This document shows positions 41,533-50,605 of a DNA stretch of 64,000 bases, piece after piece. This DNA is from Jeotgalibacillus sp. R-1-5s-1. Lineage in GTDB: Bacteria > Bacillota > Bacilli > Bacillales > Jeotgalibacillaceae. A program made the translations under genes and the position numbers. Numbering within the stretch: position 1 is the stretch's first letter; each line of letters starts with the position of its first letter. The stretch spans positions 43,489 to 107,488 of the forward strand of contig NZ_SORW01000021.1 in NCBI RefSeq assembly GCF_004405105.1, in the 5' to 3' direction. The notes under the pieces are model-generated. The model saw only the letters and a list, made by a program, of their open reading frames with translations, did no database searches and was not told the origin of the DNA.

Positions 41533-43383
41533 ATGATGGAAACGCTGAAGCCGTTTATGGACCGTTTTAAAGCGGGAATCTTTGAGATTCTATCGAATTC
41601 AATGGCGGGAGAAACATCGATACGTAATTGGTACCGTCAGCTGACGGCTTTGCTGATCCAGGAATTCGACATAGAGAAAACCTTTTACTTATATAAGAAC
41701 GACCGCCAATTGTACGTTTTTAATGAATCAGAAAAAATCAGGTTGGCAGACAGTCTGGACATCTTAAATAAAATGCAAGATGAACCTTTTGTAAAGGCAG
41801 GGTCCGGCCTTCATTATTTAGTAGAAGGAGATATTTTAATTCCCTGTTACGACGGGGATGTTTTAATGGGGATTGTCGGCCTGAGACCTGTGCCGGATGC
41901 GAAGTGGGTGCAGGACAACAAGCTGCTGACGGTTATGGCATGCGATATAACGGTGCTCTATCAGAACGTTAGGAAAATGATCGCCACTTCAACAGAGAGA
42001 AAAAGATACCACGAATTATTTGAGGTGACAGAAGCATTTAACTCCATTATGGATGTCAATGAAATACTGGGTAAAATCATTAATTCATTAAAATCGACTT
42101 TTCCTCAGCATTCTTTTACGCTTCTTCTTTCTGATGAATATGACAAACAGACGGATCTGCCAATTGAATACCTCGATTATCAGACAGAAAATCCTGCTAT
42201 CATGCATGCATTTGTTTCGTCTGAATTATCCTACGATGATCAGGGATCACCGGCAGCTCTGTACTCTCCTTTAAAAGGAAAGCAGGGTGTCTACGGATTG
42301 CTCAAGACCGTTAAGAAATCACAGGTGCCTTTTAAAGATCACGAGCAGGAATTTATCAAGGTATTATCATTAACAGCGGGGAATGCGCTCGAAAATGCAA
42401 AGCTTTATCAGCAGTCAAGAAGGCTGATAGAAGATTTAAGTCTGATCAATGATCTGTCTCATCAGTTGAATTCGAATCTCAACATGAAAGAAATGATGAA
42501 TTACCTTCATAAACAGCTAAGAACGTGTCTGAAACCTTCGAAAATCGGTTTCGTTCTGACCGATCAGAATGAATTGAAGGTGCTGGATGGCAGCTGTGAT
42601 TTCTTTTATAAACAGGAAAGCCAGGAATACATGCTTAATCTGAAAAATCAGTTTGAGGACGGTGCAGAAGCAGTCTACACTGCTGATTATCAGGGCTCAT
42701 TATCAAAGCAACCTGTGTATCGTTCTGTCATGGCGGTCCCGATGGTTCATTTAAATGAATTGAAAGGCTTTTGTGTTGTGCTGCATGAGCAACCGTATTC
42801 TTTCTCTTTTGATATGTTTAAATTGTTCAAGTCAATTATTCATCATTCTGCATTAGCCCTTATCAACTCCATGTTACGCGCCGAGATGCAGGAGATGATT
42901 AACAGGGATCACTTAACAAAACTGTATTCCCGCCATTACCTGGATCAGTTTGTGGAACGTTCTATTGATCAGGATGAGTGTGGAGTATTTGTTCTGATTG
43001 ATATTGATAACTTTAAAAAAGTAAACGATACACACGGACACCAGGTAGGAGATCAGGTCATCATTCAGCTTGCCAGACTGTTATCCAGTTTTGAAAATGA
43101 TTCCTCCATCAGTGCGCGTTGGGGTGGGGAAGAATTGGCGCTGTATTTTAGAAACCTGACGCTTGAAGAGGGGATCGAGCTGACTGACTCCATACGGATG
43201 AGTGCGCCACAGCATACAGACCCGGCAATCACCATTTCCTGCGGTGTTGCGGGTTGGAAAGCGGGTCAAGGATTCTCTATGATTAATCTGGTTAAAAGAG
43301 CGGATATTGCACTTTACGAATCAAAAAACACAGGTAAAAATAAAGTATCCTATGCTTCAGGTGATGCAGTAAGGATCTATTGA
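41533..43383 (+). CDS. dgcP: GAF/GGDEF diguanylate cyclase (DgcP/YtrP type)
   Basis: 616 residues, no membrane helix. Two or three GAF-like sensor regions (about 20-150, 150-310 and 310-450) precede a C-terminal GGDEF domain (about 455-610) with NRDHLTKLYSRHYLDQF, FVLIDIDNFKKVNDTHGHQVGD and the active-site loop RWGGEEL. The loop is GGEEL rather than GGDEF; Glu at the third position is compatible with activity, Leu at the end is unusual. No RxxD inhibitory site is seen before it. It would make cyclic di-GMP. Position after rpsD matches B. subtilis ytrP/dgcP. Start ATG 41533 (next codon is also ATG) follows AAGGTGG. Upstream an extended -10 TGATATAAT is at 41433-41441. Confidence 0.88.
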   Translation: MMETLKPFMDRFKAGIFEILSNSMAGETSIRNWYRQLTALLIQEFDIEKTFYLYKNDRQLYVFNESEKIRLADSLDILNKMQDEPFVKAGSGLHYLVEGDILIPCYDGDVLMGIVGLRPVPDAKWVQDNKLLTVMACDITVLYQNVRKMIATSTERKRYHELFEVTEAFNSIMDVNEILGKIINSLKSTFPQHSFTLLLSDEYDKQTDLPIEYLDYQTENPAIMHAFVSSELSYDDQGSPAALYSPLKGKQGVYGLLKTVKKSQVPFKDHEQEFIKVLSLTAGNALENAKLYQQSRRLIEDLSLINDLSHQLNSNLNMKEMMNYLHKQLRTCLKPSKIGFVLTDQNELKVLDGSCDFFYKQESQEYMLNLKNQFEDGAEAVYTADYQGSLSKQPVYRSVMAVPMVHLNELKGFCVVLHEQPYSFSFDMFKLFKSIIHHSALALINSMLRAEMQEMINRDHLTKLYSRHYLDQFVERSIDQDECGVFVLIDIDNFKKVNDTHGHQVGDQVIIQLARLLSSFENDSSISARWGGEELALYFRNLTLEEGIELTDSIRMSAPQHTDPAITISCGVAGWKAGQGFSMINLVKRADIALYESKNTGKNKVSYASGDAVRIY

Positions 43384-43396
43384 ATAATGAAAACAG

Positions 43397-43435
43397 ACCG
43401 GAACAGCTCTCTTTTTGAGCCGTTCCGGTTTTTTT
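43397..43435 (+). terminator. Terminator of dgcP
   Basis: ACCGGAAC / GTTCCGGT with inner GCTC / GAGC, then seven T residues. Confidence 0.9.
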
Positions 43436-43519
43436 ATGAAGAAGAAAATGGTTTCCGCATAGGAAGCCAGTCGATTACACATATCAGCTGTATTGCAAAT
43501 ATCTGCATATTTCTTCTCT

Positions 43520-43547
43520 TTGAATACAATAAGGAAAAAGGTAGAAT
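43520..43547 (+). promoter_or_regulatory. Promoter of the methionine gamma-lyase gene
   Basis: TTGAAT, 16-base spacer, TAGAAT (43542-43547). Confidence 0.5.
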
Positions 43548-43552
43548 AAAGA

Positions 43553-43566
43553 TGTAAGCGATTACA
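43553..43566. promoter_or_regulatory. Perfect cre site at the methionine gamma-lyase start region
   Basis: TGTAAGCGATTACA fits TGWAANCGNTNWCA at all 14 positions and is palindromic. It overlaps the predicted transcription start (about 43554) and ends 4 bases before the ribosome-binding site, a typical place for CcpA repression. Confidence 0.75.
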
Positions 43567-43583
43567 TTTTAGGGGGAGCACTT

Positions 43584-44795
43584 ATGGAGAGGAATAGAAA
43601 GCGGTTTGAAACTGAGGTAGTTCACACAGGATATGATTCATCCCGGTATCAGGGATCACTTACACCTCCGCTTTTTCAAACGTCTACATTCACATTCGAA
43701 AACGCTGCGCAGGGTGAAAAGCGTTTTGCGGGCGAAGAAGAAGGATATATTTATTCCCGTCTTGGCAATCCGACTGTTAAGGTGCTGGAAGATAGAATCA
43801 TGACACTTGAGCACGGTGAAGGAGCGCTTGCGTTTGGATCGGGAATGGCTGCTGTATCTGCTGTGCTGTTCCATCTGCTGAAAAGCGGGGACCATGTCGT
43901 CTGTTCAAGAGGGGTATACGGCTGTACGTTTGGGCTTTTGGAAATGATGGAGAAGAAATTCTCGATTACACATGAATATGCGGATATGTCATCTGAAAAA
44001 TTGCTCAGACAAGCGCTTACTGAGAATACAGCCTGTATATATGTGGAAACGCCAATCAACCCGACGATGGAATGTATCGATTTGAAGATGGTCTGTCAGG
44101 TCGCACTGGAGCTTGAGATCCCGGTGGTTGTCGATAATACGTTCAGTTCGCCTTATCTTCAGAATCCAATCAAACTTGGCGCGGATTTTGTCTTGCATAG
44201 TGCAACCAAATACATCTGCGGGCACGGTGATGTTGTTGGAGGTCTGCTTGTTGGTAAATCTGCTGAAGAGATGCAGGAAATCAGAATGACAACCCAGAAG
44301 GATATCGGTGGAATTATGTCCCCTTTTGATGCGTGGCTTCTGATCAGAGGAATTAAAACGCTTGCTGTCAGAATGGATCGTCACTGTGATAATGCAGAGA
44401 AAATTGCATCGTATCTGAAGTCTCACTCAATGGTTCAGGCAATCCATTATCCAGGTGATGCTGACCATCCATCATTCCGAATGGCGAAAGATCAAATGAA
44501 ACGTCCAGGTGGTATTTTGGCGTTTGAAATTAACGGAACAAAAGAAATGGCTCAGGCGTTTATGGATGAGCTTAACATGATCAAAATTGCAGTCAGCCTG
44601 GGCGACGCCGAAACGCTCATTCAACACCCATCGACCATGACCCACTCCGTTGTTCCGCCTGAGGTCAGGGGGAAAATGGGCATTACAGATTCACTGCTAA
44701 GACTCTCCGTCGGCCTGGAATCATGGGAAGATATTTGCGAAGATCTTGAACAGGCCTTTAAGAAAGTAGAAAAGAGAGCTGTGCAGATGCAATAA
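43584..44795 (+). CDS. Methionine gamma-lyase (Cys/Met metabolism PLP enzyme)
   Basis: 403-residue fold-type I PLP enzyme of the cystathionine gamma-synthase/lyase family. PLP lysine lies in LHSATKYICGHGDVVGG; SRLGNPTVKVLE and PINPTMECIDL are family motifs. YGCTFGL carries the Tyr and Cys (YGCTF) that mark methionine gamma-lyases, unlike cystathionine lyases. It would split methionine to methanethiol, ammonia and 2-oxobutyrate. Good site AGGGGGAG. Carbon-catabolite control through the cre site suggests methionine use as a carbon source. Alternative: O-acetylhomoserine sulfhydrylase-like. Confidence 0.85.
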   Translation: MERNRKRFETEVVHTGYDSSRYQGSLTPPLFQTSTFTFENAAQGEKRFAGEEEGYIYSRLGNPTVKVLEDRIMTLEHGEGALAFGSGMAAVSAVLFHLLKSGDHVVCSRGVYGCTFGLLEMMEKKFSITHEYADMSSEKLLRQALTENTACIYVETPINPTMECIDLKMVCQVALELEIPVVVDNTFSSPYLQNPIKLGADFVLHSATKYICGHGDVVGGLLVGKSAEEMQEIRMTTQKDIGGIMSPFDAWLLIRGIKTLAVRMDRHCDNAEKIASYLKSHSMVQAIHYPGDADHPSFRMAKDQMKRPGGILAFEINGTKEMAQAFMDELNMIKIAVSLGDAETLIQHPSTMTHSVVPPEVRGKMGITDSLLRLSVGLESWEDICEDLEQAFKKVEKRAVQMQ

Positions 44796-44798
44796 ATT

Positions 44799-44835
44799 AA
44801 AAAAGGTGATCCATCAAGCGGGATCACCTTTTTTA
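44799..44835 (+). terminator. Terminator of the methionine gamma-lyase gene
   Basis: AAAGGTGATCC / GGGATCACCTTT arms, 6- to 7-nt loop, T run. Confidence 0.9.
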
Positions 44836-44881
44836 TATAATGGACTTTAAAGATAATGTTTAGAACATGAATAGACAATAA

Positions 44882-45058
44882 GTGCCGGGTCTTTCCTGAG
44901 ACTCATGCGGCAGAGAAGCGACAGGTGAGCCAGCGTCGCGCAAGCTGGCTCACTGCACGGCCTTCGAAAAGCGGAGACGACTCCTCCAGCCCTGACTTAT
45001 GACCTCGAGGGGCTAGTCGCCGCAGCTGGACAAGGAAAGCGCAGGAATGACCCGGCAC
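44882..45058 (+). repeat. Intergenic hairpin element, copy 5 (long form with internal deletion)
   Basis: Arms GTGCCGGGTCTTTCCT (44882-44897) and AGGAATGACCCGGCAC (45043-45058) pair with one mismatch. Core hairpin GGTGAGCCAGC / GCTGGCTCACT. The insert keeps CGACT ... AGTCG and the GACCTCGAGGGGCTAG block, but the inner GGCGAAG / CTTCGCC stem present in copies 1 and 4 is missing. It lies between convergent genes. Confidence 0.88.
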
Positions 45059-45084
45059 GGTTTATCTAGTCAGTATTTCAGAAA

Positions 45085-45564
45085 TTAAATAAACTCCTGC
45101 AAGATCTCTACAAACTTCTCAAGCTCCTGCTGGTCCGTTTCATCAAAGCGGTTTTTGATCGGGCTGTCGATATCGAGTACCCCTACAACTTCCCCATCTT
45201 TAACAATCGGCACGACAATTTCAGATTGAGAGGCAGCATCGCATGCGATATGTCCCGGAAATGCATGAACATCCTCTACACGAAGCGTGCGGTTTTCAGC
45301 TGCTGAGGTCCCGCAAACCCCTTTACCAAATGGAATTCTCACGCAGGCAGGAAGACCCTGAAATGGTCCGAGAACGAGTCCGTCGTTTTCTCGCAAATAA
45401 AATCCGACCCAGTTTGTCTCTTGAAGAAACTGATTAAGAAGGGCAGAAGCATTGCTTAAATTGGCAATGGCATTATCTTCTCCTTCAAGCAGCGCTTTCA
45501 ATTGTTTGTGAAGCAGGCTATATTGCTCTTCTTTTGATCCTTTATACATTTCGACAGTAAACAT
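45085..45564 (-). CDS. ytsP: Free methionine-(R)-sulfoxide reductase, GAF fold (YtsP)
   Basis: 159 residues, single GAF domain of the fRMsr (MsrC) type, which reduces free methionine-R-sulfoxide with thioredoxin. The three redox cysteines have the family spacing: Cys74, Cys84 and Cys108 (10 and 24 apart). NWVGFYL and VPIVKDGEVVGVLDIDSP are family blocks. ATG follows AAGGTGAG. Convergent with the methionine gamma-lyase gene; both act on free methionine, but they are not co-transcribed. Confidence 0.9.
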   Translation of the reverse strand: MFTVEMYKGSKEEQYSLLHKQLKALLEGEDNAIANLSNASALLNQFLQETNWVGFYLRENDGLVLGPFQGLPACVRIPFGKGVCGTSAAENRTLRVEDVHAFPGHIACDAASQSEIVVPIVKDGEVVGVLDIDSPIKNRFDETDQQELEKFVEILQEFI

Positions 45565-45740
45565 ATAAGCTCACCTTCATTTCGATAAAAGTTTTATTCT
45601 TCTGAGAATCATCCCGCTATTTGATGAAAGGTTTATGAAGGATCAATCACCTGAATGCAGAATGGTAGAAGATAGATAATATTATATTTGTATCACAGAC
45701 AATGAGTGGAATCAATTTATTTGAAGGGCAGGTTATATAA

Positions 45741-46364
45741 ATGGCAGTGCTTCAACGGGAAACTAAGTCAGAGGTCATGACCGCAGCAGTAGACTTGTTT
45801 TATACGAAAGGTTTTCATGCCACCAGTGTCAGGGAAATTTCAGCCGCCGCAGAAGTCAATGTCGCGACCGTCTCTTACTATTTTTCAGGAAAAAAAGGTC
45901 TCCTGGAAGAATGCCTGATTGCCTTTTTTGAACCTTATTTGGCTGTTTTAGAGGGGTCATTGGATTTGAGGGGAGAGAAGTCATTTGTCATGGCCGCTGC
46001 GAGAAGAGCCGTTTTGTTTCAGCAGCAGCATCACCGTTTTGCCAGGTTTGCCTGGAGAGAGATCACGATGGATAATCAACTGATTCGGGAGATGACAGCA
46101 AGTTACTTAAGGAAAGAACAATACTTATGGAAGATGATGATGGCTGAGGATATTGAAAGGGGGATCAGTTTTAAACTTCCCCCTTCCTTTTTCCTGATTC
46201 AGCTGTCATCGATGATTACTGCTCCCTTTTTACAGGGACAGTCTGTGCGTGAGCTGTGGAATGTTCATACTTCAGAGACATATTTCTCCGAAAGATATAT
46301 GGATGCAATGGATAAGTGGTTTATGAGCGTGACGTCCTGTTACGGTTTAAGCGCAATCAGCTGA
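45741..46364 (+). CDS. refZ: TetR-family regulator of FtsZ/chromosome capture (RefZ)
   Basis: 207 residues. N-terminal TetR helix-turn-helix (FYTKGFHATSVREISAAAEV, NVATVSYYFSGKKGLLEE) and an all-helical C-terminal dimerisation domain. Position between ytsP and hisJ/ezrA matches B. subtilis refZ (yttP), whose product binds sites near the origin and modulates FtsZ during sporulation. Orthology is by context and length. The 3' end overlaps the convergent hisJ by 25 bases. Confidence 0.82.
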   Translation: MAVLQRETKSEVMTAAVDLFYTKGFHATSVREISAAAEVNVATVSYYFSGKKGLLEECLIAFFEPYLAVLEGSLDLRGEKSFVMAAARRAVLFQQQHHRFARFAWREITMDNQLIREMTASYLRKEQYLWKMMMAEDIERGISFKLPPSFFLIQLSSMITAPFLQGQSVRELWNVHTSETYFSERYMDAMDKWFMSVTSCYGLSAIS

Positions 46365-47143
46365 TCTGCACCTTGATTAAGGCCCGATGCTGTGTGGGCA
46401 TCAGAGCCGTAAATTAATGGGATGCCAAGTTTCTTTGCTTTTAACGCAACAGGTGACGGCGGGTATACTTCCAGACAATAAGGTTTAACAGTCCCGGCCC
46501 CGTTATAGTCCAGTTCAAGGTTGTTCTTTTTTATCGCCTGCAGGATCAGGTCGATTTCGTGCTCGTGACCTGATTCGGGGGGATAAAGTTTCCGGAATTT
46601 ATTGGCCAGCGTGATATGACCGATTCTCCGAGGCTTATGATGGCCCAAATCTGCCTCGATAGAATTTAATACTGTTTTATAATAAAGCGAATGAACGTGA
46701 TCGACCGTCCCCTGGCTGTCAATTAATGTTTTAAATGCATCAGGATCAAAATCCATACATACATAGCTTTTTTCGCTTTTTAAAAAATGAACAGAAAGAA
46801 TGGAATCGTCCAGTTCATGACCGTAACGGTTTAAAAAGTCCGTCGTTTGTGCTTCAAATCCTTCTATAAAATCCACTTCGAGACCTGTATGAATGATCAG
46901 GTCTCTTTTATATTGTTTTTTGAGATCCGACAGTTCACTTAAATATTTTTCAAGATCATCCGGATTCATACCGCTGTCCTGATCTGGAACGGGATCTGTG
47001 AATCCTTCCGGCAGCGGAGCGTGTTCCATAAATGAAATCTCTTTATATCCAAGTGTAATCGCACGCTCAATATATTGGTGAAACGAATCCCGTGAACCGT
47101 GAGGACAGTACGGGGAATGAATATGTCCATCTCTAAAAGGCAT
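46340..47143 (-). CDS. hisJ: Histidinol-phosphatase (PHP family)
   Basis: 267 residues, PHP-domain phosphatase for the penultimate step of histidine synthesis. Metal-binding residues are visible in DGHIHSPYCPHG, FMEHAPLP, LEVDFI, VHFLK, GHITL and IYGSDAHT. As in B. subtilis (hisJ/ytvP) it lies away from the his operon. ATG follows AAAGGGAG. The last 25 bases overlap the end of refZ on the other strand. Confidence 0.93.
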   Translation of the reverse strand: MPFRDGHIHSPYCPHGSRDSFHQYIERAITLGYKEISFMEHAPLPEGFTDPVPDQDSGMNPDDLEKYLSELSDLKKQYKRDLIIHTGLEVDFIEGFEAQTTDFLNRYGHELDDSILSVHFLKSEKSYVCMDFDPDAFKTLIDSQGTVDHVHSLYYKTVLNSIEADLGHHKPRRIGHITLANKFRKLYPPESGHEHEIDLILQAIKKNNLELDYNGAGTVKPYCLEVYPPSPVALKAKKLGIPLIYGSDAHTASGLNQGADQLIALKP

Positions 47144-47308
47144 GATGAATTACTCCCTTTCATAAAAAAATGATATGAAAAAAGTCATGTCAAAAATATA
47201 AGAAAAAACAAGAATTATCACTAATAACATGGTATCATAAAGTCACTATACTTTTTGAAACAGAGACTTTTACATAAATCGTCAGCAGGATTGAACAGGA
47301 GGCAAGAG

Positions 47309-49000
47309 ATGGAGTACATAATTGGATCCGTCCTATTCGCGTTAATTTTAATCGGTACAGCCTTTTTTTGGCGCAAAAAGCAATATAAAGAGGTCGATGT
47401 TCTTGAAGAACAGAAGCTTGATATTCAGCATCGTCCCGTACTTGAGGAAATGACCAAAGTCAAACAGTTGAATATGAACGGACAGACAGAAGAACTGTTT
47501 GAAAAATGGAGAGATTCCTGGACGTATATCGTGGATGAAAAGCTTGCCGAGGTTGATTCGCTTCTGTTTGACGCAGAAGAACATATTGATAAATTCAGAT
47601 TTAATAAATCAAAAAAAGTTCGTGAAGCAATTGAGGAAGAATTGAAAATTGCAGAGGAACAGATGAATGTAATTCTTCAGGAACTTGAAGATTTAATGGG
47701 CAGTGATGAAAAGAACCGCGAAGAAATGGAATACATTCAACAAGTATTTAAAGAATCCCGTTCCCGTCTGATGGCAGAGCGCCATTCGTTTGGTAAATCT
47801 GCTGAAGCGCTTGAGCGAAAGATTTACGCAGTGGAACCGAAGCTTGACGAGTATCAGTCTCTCACGGGAGAAGGGAACTATCTTCAGGCAAGAGAGCTTG
47901 TATTGGCGCTGGTACAGGAAATCAATGACATTCAGTCTATTATTGAACGTTTGCCATCTTTGAATGATGAAGTGCAGTATTCGCTTCCTTCCCAGCGTTC
48001 AGAGCTGAAGGATGGCTTTAACGAAATGTCTGATAAGGGATTTCCTTTGTCCCATCTCGGGTTTGAAAAGGCCGATCCGGAGCTGGAATCACAAATTGGA
48101 CTGGCTCAAAAACATCTGCTTCGTCTTGAACTGGATGAGGCGGATGACATTCGTCAGTCCGTTCAGGACACTTTAGATCAATTTTATGATCAGCTTGAGG
48201 ATGAACTGGAAGCGAGATCAAAGCTGAATGAAAAGTTAGCGCCACTGTCAGAAAAGCTGAAAGAGACTGTAAAGCGCAACGAAGAACTGACGAGGGAAGT
48301 AGATTATGTCCGCCAGGGATATCAACTGGATCAGACGAATCTTGATCTTCCGAAAGACCATGAAAAACAGCTTGAGCGGATCACTAGAGAGTTTCATTTA
48401 ATGACAGATCGCCGCAAAGAGGGAGAAACCGCCTTTACGATTTTGGCAGTAGAGGCTGAAAAACTTGAAACTGAACTCGCAGAAATTGAAGAACAGCAAA
48501 AGAATTCTTCAAGCCAGCTTCAGAAGCTGAGAAGTGATGAAATTACAGTTCGTGAGCTTCAGGATAAATGCTTTAAAAAGCTGAAAGAACTCGTTAAGCT
48601 TGTATCTCAAAAAAACCTTCCGAAAATCCCGGATTACTGGCATATGGAGTTGAAGGAAGTGAACAATCAGCTTGAGCAGATTGATCGTCTGCTGACTGAG
48701 CGTCCGATGAATATGAAACTGATCAGTCAGCATTCCTCCTCAGCAGAGCGTATGACAGAAGCGTTTGAAGAAAATACTTCTGATATGATGAATGCCGCCG
48801 AATCTGCTGAACGGGTCATCCAGTATGGAAACCGCTACAGAAGTAAAAATGAAGTTGTTTTTATTGGATTAAATGAGGCAGAGATGCTGTTCAGACGAGG
48901 TCAGTATCAGGAAGCGCTGGAGCAGGCTGCAGAAACGATTGAGAAAGTGGAGCCTGGAGTATTAAAGAAAATTGATGATTTAAAGGAACAGCACGTATAA
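47309..49000 (+). CDS. ezrA: Septation ring formation regulator EzrA
   Basis: 563 residues (typical about 562). One N-terminal membrane helix (about 3-20) with the N-terminus outside, then a long cytoplasmic chain of spectrin-like coiled coils, rich in Glu, Gln, Leu and Lys, forming an arch. EzrA negatively controls FtsZ assembly away from midcell and links to penicillin-binding proteins. Start ATG 47309 follows AGGAGG; the longer frame to 47255 is rejected. Confidence 0.95.
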   Translation: MEYIIGSVLFALILIGTAFFWRKKQYKEVDVLEEQKLDIQHRPVLEEMTKVKQLNMNGQTEELFEKWRDSWTYIVDEKLAEVDSLLFDAEEHIDKFRFNKSKKVREAIEEELKIAEEQMNVILQELEDLMGSDEKNREEMEYIQQVFKESRSRLMAERHSFGKSAEALERKIYAVEPKLDEYQSLTGEGNYLQARELVLALVQEINDIQSIIERLPSLNDEVQYSLPSQRSELKDGFNEMSDKGFPLSHLGFEKADPELESQIGLAQKHLLRLELDEADDIRQSVQDTLDQFYDQLEDELEARSKLNEKLAPLSEKLKETVKRNEELTREVDYVRQGYQLDQTNLDLPKDHEKQLERITREFHLMTDRRKEGETAFTILAVEAEKLETELAEIEEQQKNSSSQLQKLRSDEITVRELQDKCFKKLKELVKLVSQKNLPKIPDYWHMELKEVNNQLEQIDRLLTERPMNMKLISQHSSSAERMTEAFEENTSDMMNAAESAERVIQYGNRYRSKNEVVFIGLNEAEMLFRRGQYQEALEQAAETIEKVEPGVLKKIDDLKEQHV

Positions 49001-49030
49001 AAAAGAGGTGTCCGCGGACACCTCTTTTTT
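48999..49030. terminator. Bidirectional terminator between ezrA and brnQ
   Basis: AAAAAGAGGTGTCCG / CGGACACCTCTTTTT, a nearly loopless perfect palindrome. Confidence 0.88.
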
Positions 49031-49049
49031 ATACCTAATTATTTATGCA

Positions 49050-50399
49050 TTACGTGCTCTTCAAGCTTGCCGCTGTTCTTTTTGTGTGACTGAATGAAAC
49101 AGCGATCAAGTATCCGATGATTCCTCCGATTACAGCTGGAATCATCCAGCCGACTGTCTGCTCCATTAATGGAAGGAATGCCAGCATCGAGCTGAGTGGG
49201 TTGCCTGCAAATCCTGCAGCAGCTAGGCCGTCAGCGATTCCGATGATCCCGGTTGGAATAATCGCACCAATGTATACAGCACGATAGCCGTTAATGATGT
49301 TATGAAGAAATGCCAGCACCATTAACACAATGGCAACGGGATAAATCATCACGAGTACCGGTACCGATACAGCAATCAGCTGGGTTAAGCCGATGTTTGC
49401 GACAATCATACTGAATCCTGAAAAAATAAAGACAAAGCCTTTATAAGGAATGTTCGGTACGATTTTTGAGAAATAAGTTGATACAGATGCAACAAGCCCA
49501 ATGGATGTTGTCAGACAGGCCGCGGTAATCGCTAAGCCTAAAATAACGGCGCCGCTCGATCCGTATAGATAGGCCGCAGACGCTGAAAGAATCGCTCCTC
49601 CGTTATCCTGAGTACCAATGGCACCAATGCTTGTTGCACCGAGGTGACTAAGTGCAATGTAGACCAACGCAAGTCCGGTTGCAGCGATGACACCTGCAAG
49701 AATGGTCACTCTGACAACAAGGCGCTGATCAGTAATTCCACGGTCTTTCACAGCTGAAATGACCACCAGTGCAAAAACAAGTGCCGCGATGGCGTCCAGT
49801 GTCAGATAGCCTTCGAGAAACCCTGCAAAAAATGGTGAGGATTCGTAAGCGGCAACAGCTTCTCCACGTTCACCCATTGGCGTGAAAAATGCTCCGGCTA
49901 CTAACACTGTTAAAATTACCACAAGTGCTGGTGTTAAATATTTGCCGATACGATCAACAAGTTTTGTTGGATTTAATGCCAGATAAGCCGTGATCGCGAA
50001 GAACACAAAGGAAGACAGCATTAATGTCCATCCGCCGCCCATTGATTCAGGTAAAAATGGCAAAATTCCGATTTCATAAGATACAGTTGCGGTACGCGGT
50101 ATCCCAAAAAAAGGACCGATTGCTAAATACAATGTGATTGTAAAGATTATTCCGAAAATTGGGTGTACACGACTTGCCAGAATCTGAGGACTGCCTCCGG
50201 ATTTTGCAATCGCAATGACACCGAGTAACGGAAGACCCACACCGGTAATTAAGAAGCCGGCAATGGCAACCCAGCTCTGGTCACCAGCCTGCTGACCGAG
50301 CAGGGGTGGAAAAATCATGTTTCCTGCGCCAAGGAACAGCGCAAACAGCATCAGTCCAATTGTGAGAACGCTACCAAAAGTTATTTTGCTACCAGTCAT
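49050..50399 (-). CDS. brnQ: Branched-chain amino acid transport protein (LIVCS family)
   Basis: 449-residue symporter with about 12 membrane helices. The signature FALFLGAGNMIFPPLLGQQA near the N-terminus is diagnostic of the BrnQ family. It imports Leu, Ile and Val with Na+ or H+. Start ATG 50399 follows GGAGGGAACT; the upstream in-frame starts reach into that site. A CodY-like box lies about 60-75 bases upstream. Confidence 0.94.
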   Translation of the reverse strand: MTGSKITFGSVLTIGLMLFALFLGAGNMIFPPLLGQQAGDQSWVAIAGFLITGVGLPLLGVIAIAKSGGSPQILASRVHPIFGIIFTITLYLAIGPFFGIPRTATVSYEIGILPFLPESMGGGWTLMLSSFVFFAITAYLALNPTKLVDRIGKYLTPALVVILTVLVAGAFFTPMGERGEAVAAYESSPFFAGFLEGYLTLDAIAALVFALVVISAVKDRGITDQRLVVRVTILAGVIAATGLALVYIALSHLGATSIGAIGTQDNGGAILSASAAYLYGSSGAVILGLAITAACLTTSIGLVASVSTYFSKIVPNIPYKGFVFIFSGFSMIVANIGLTQLIAVSVPVLVMIYPVAIVLMVLAFLHNIINGYRAVYIGAIIPTGIIGIADGLAAAGFAGNPLSSMLAFLPLMEQTVGWMIPAVIGGIIGYLIAVSFSHTKRTAASLKST

Positions 50400-50459
50400 A
50401 GTTCCCTCCATATATGCACTAACTTTTTTCACCGAAACATCATAACATAGAAAAATCGA

Positions 50460-50474
50460 AATTTGTCGAAAATA
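50460..50474. promoter_or_regulatory. CodY-box-like sequence upstream of brnQ
   Basis: AATTTGTCGAAAATA matches AATTTTCWGAAAATT at 11 of 15 positions. Branched-chain amino acid transport is a common CodY target, but this is a moderate match in AT-rich DNA. Confidence 0.3.
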
Positions 50475-50605
50475 ACAAAAGTCTAAATAAGGGGAAAATT
50501 CAATATATTGAAGGCGTATTCAAACAGGAGATTTCATCACACATCATTCATTTAGTATGATAGGATTAATAAGGTTTGCGTACACCAAATGAAAGAGTGA
50601 GACAA

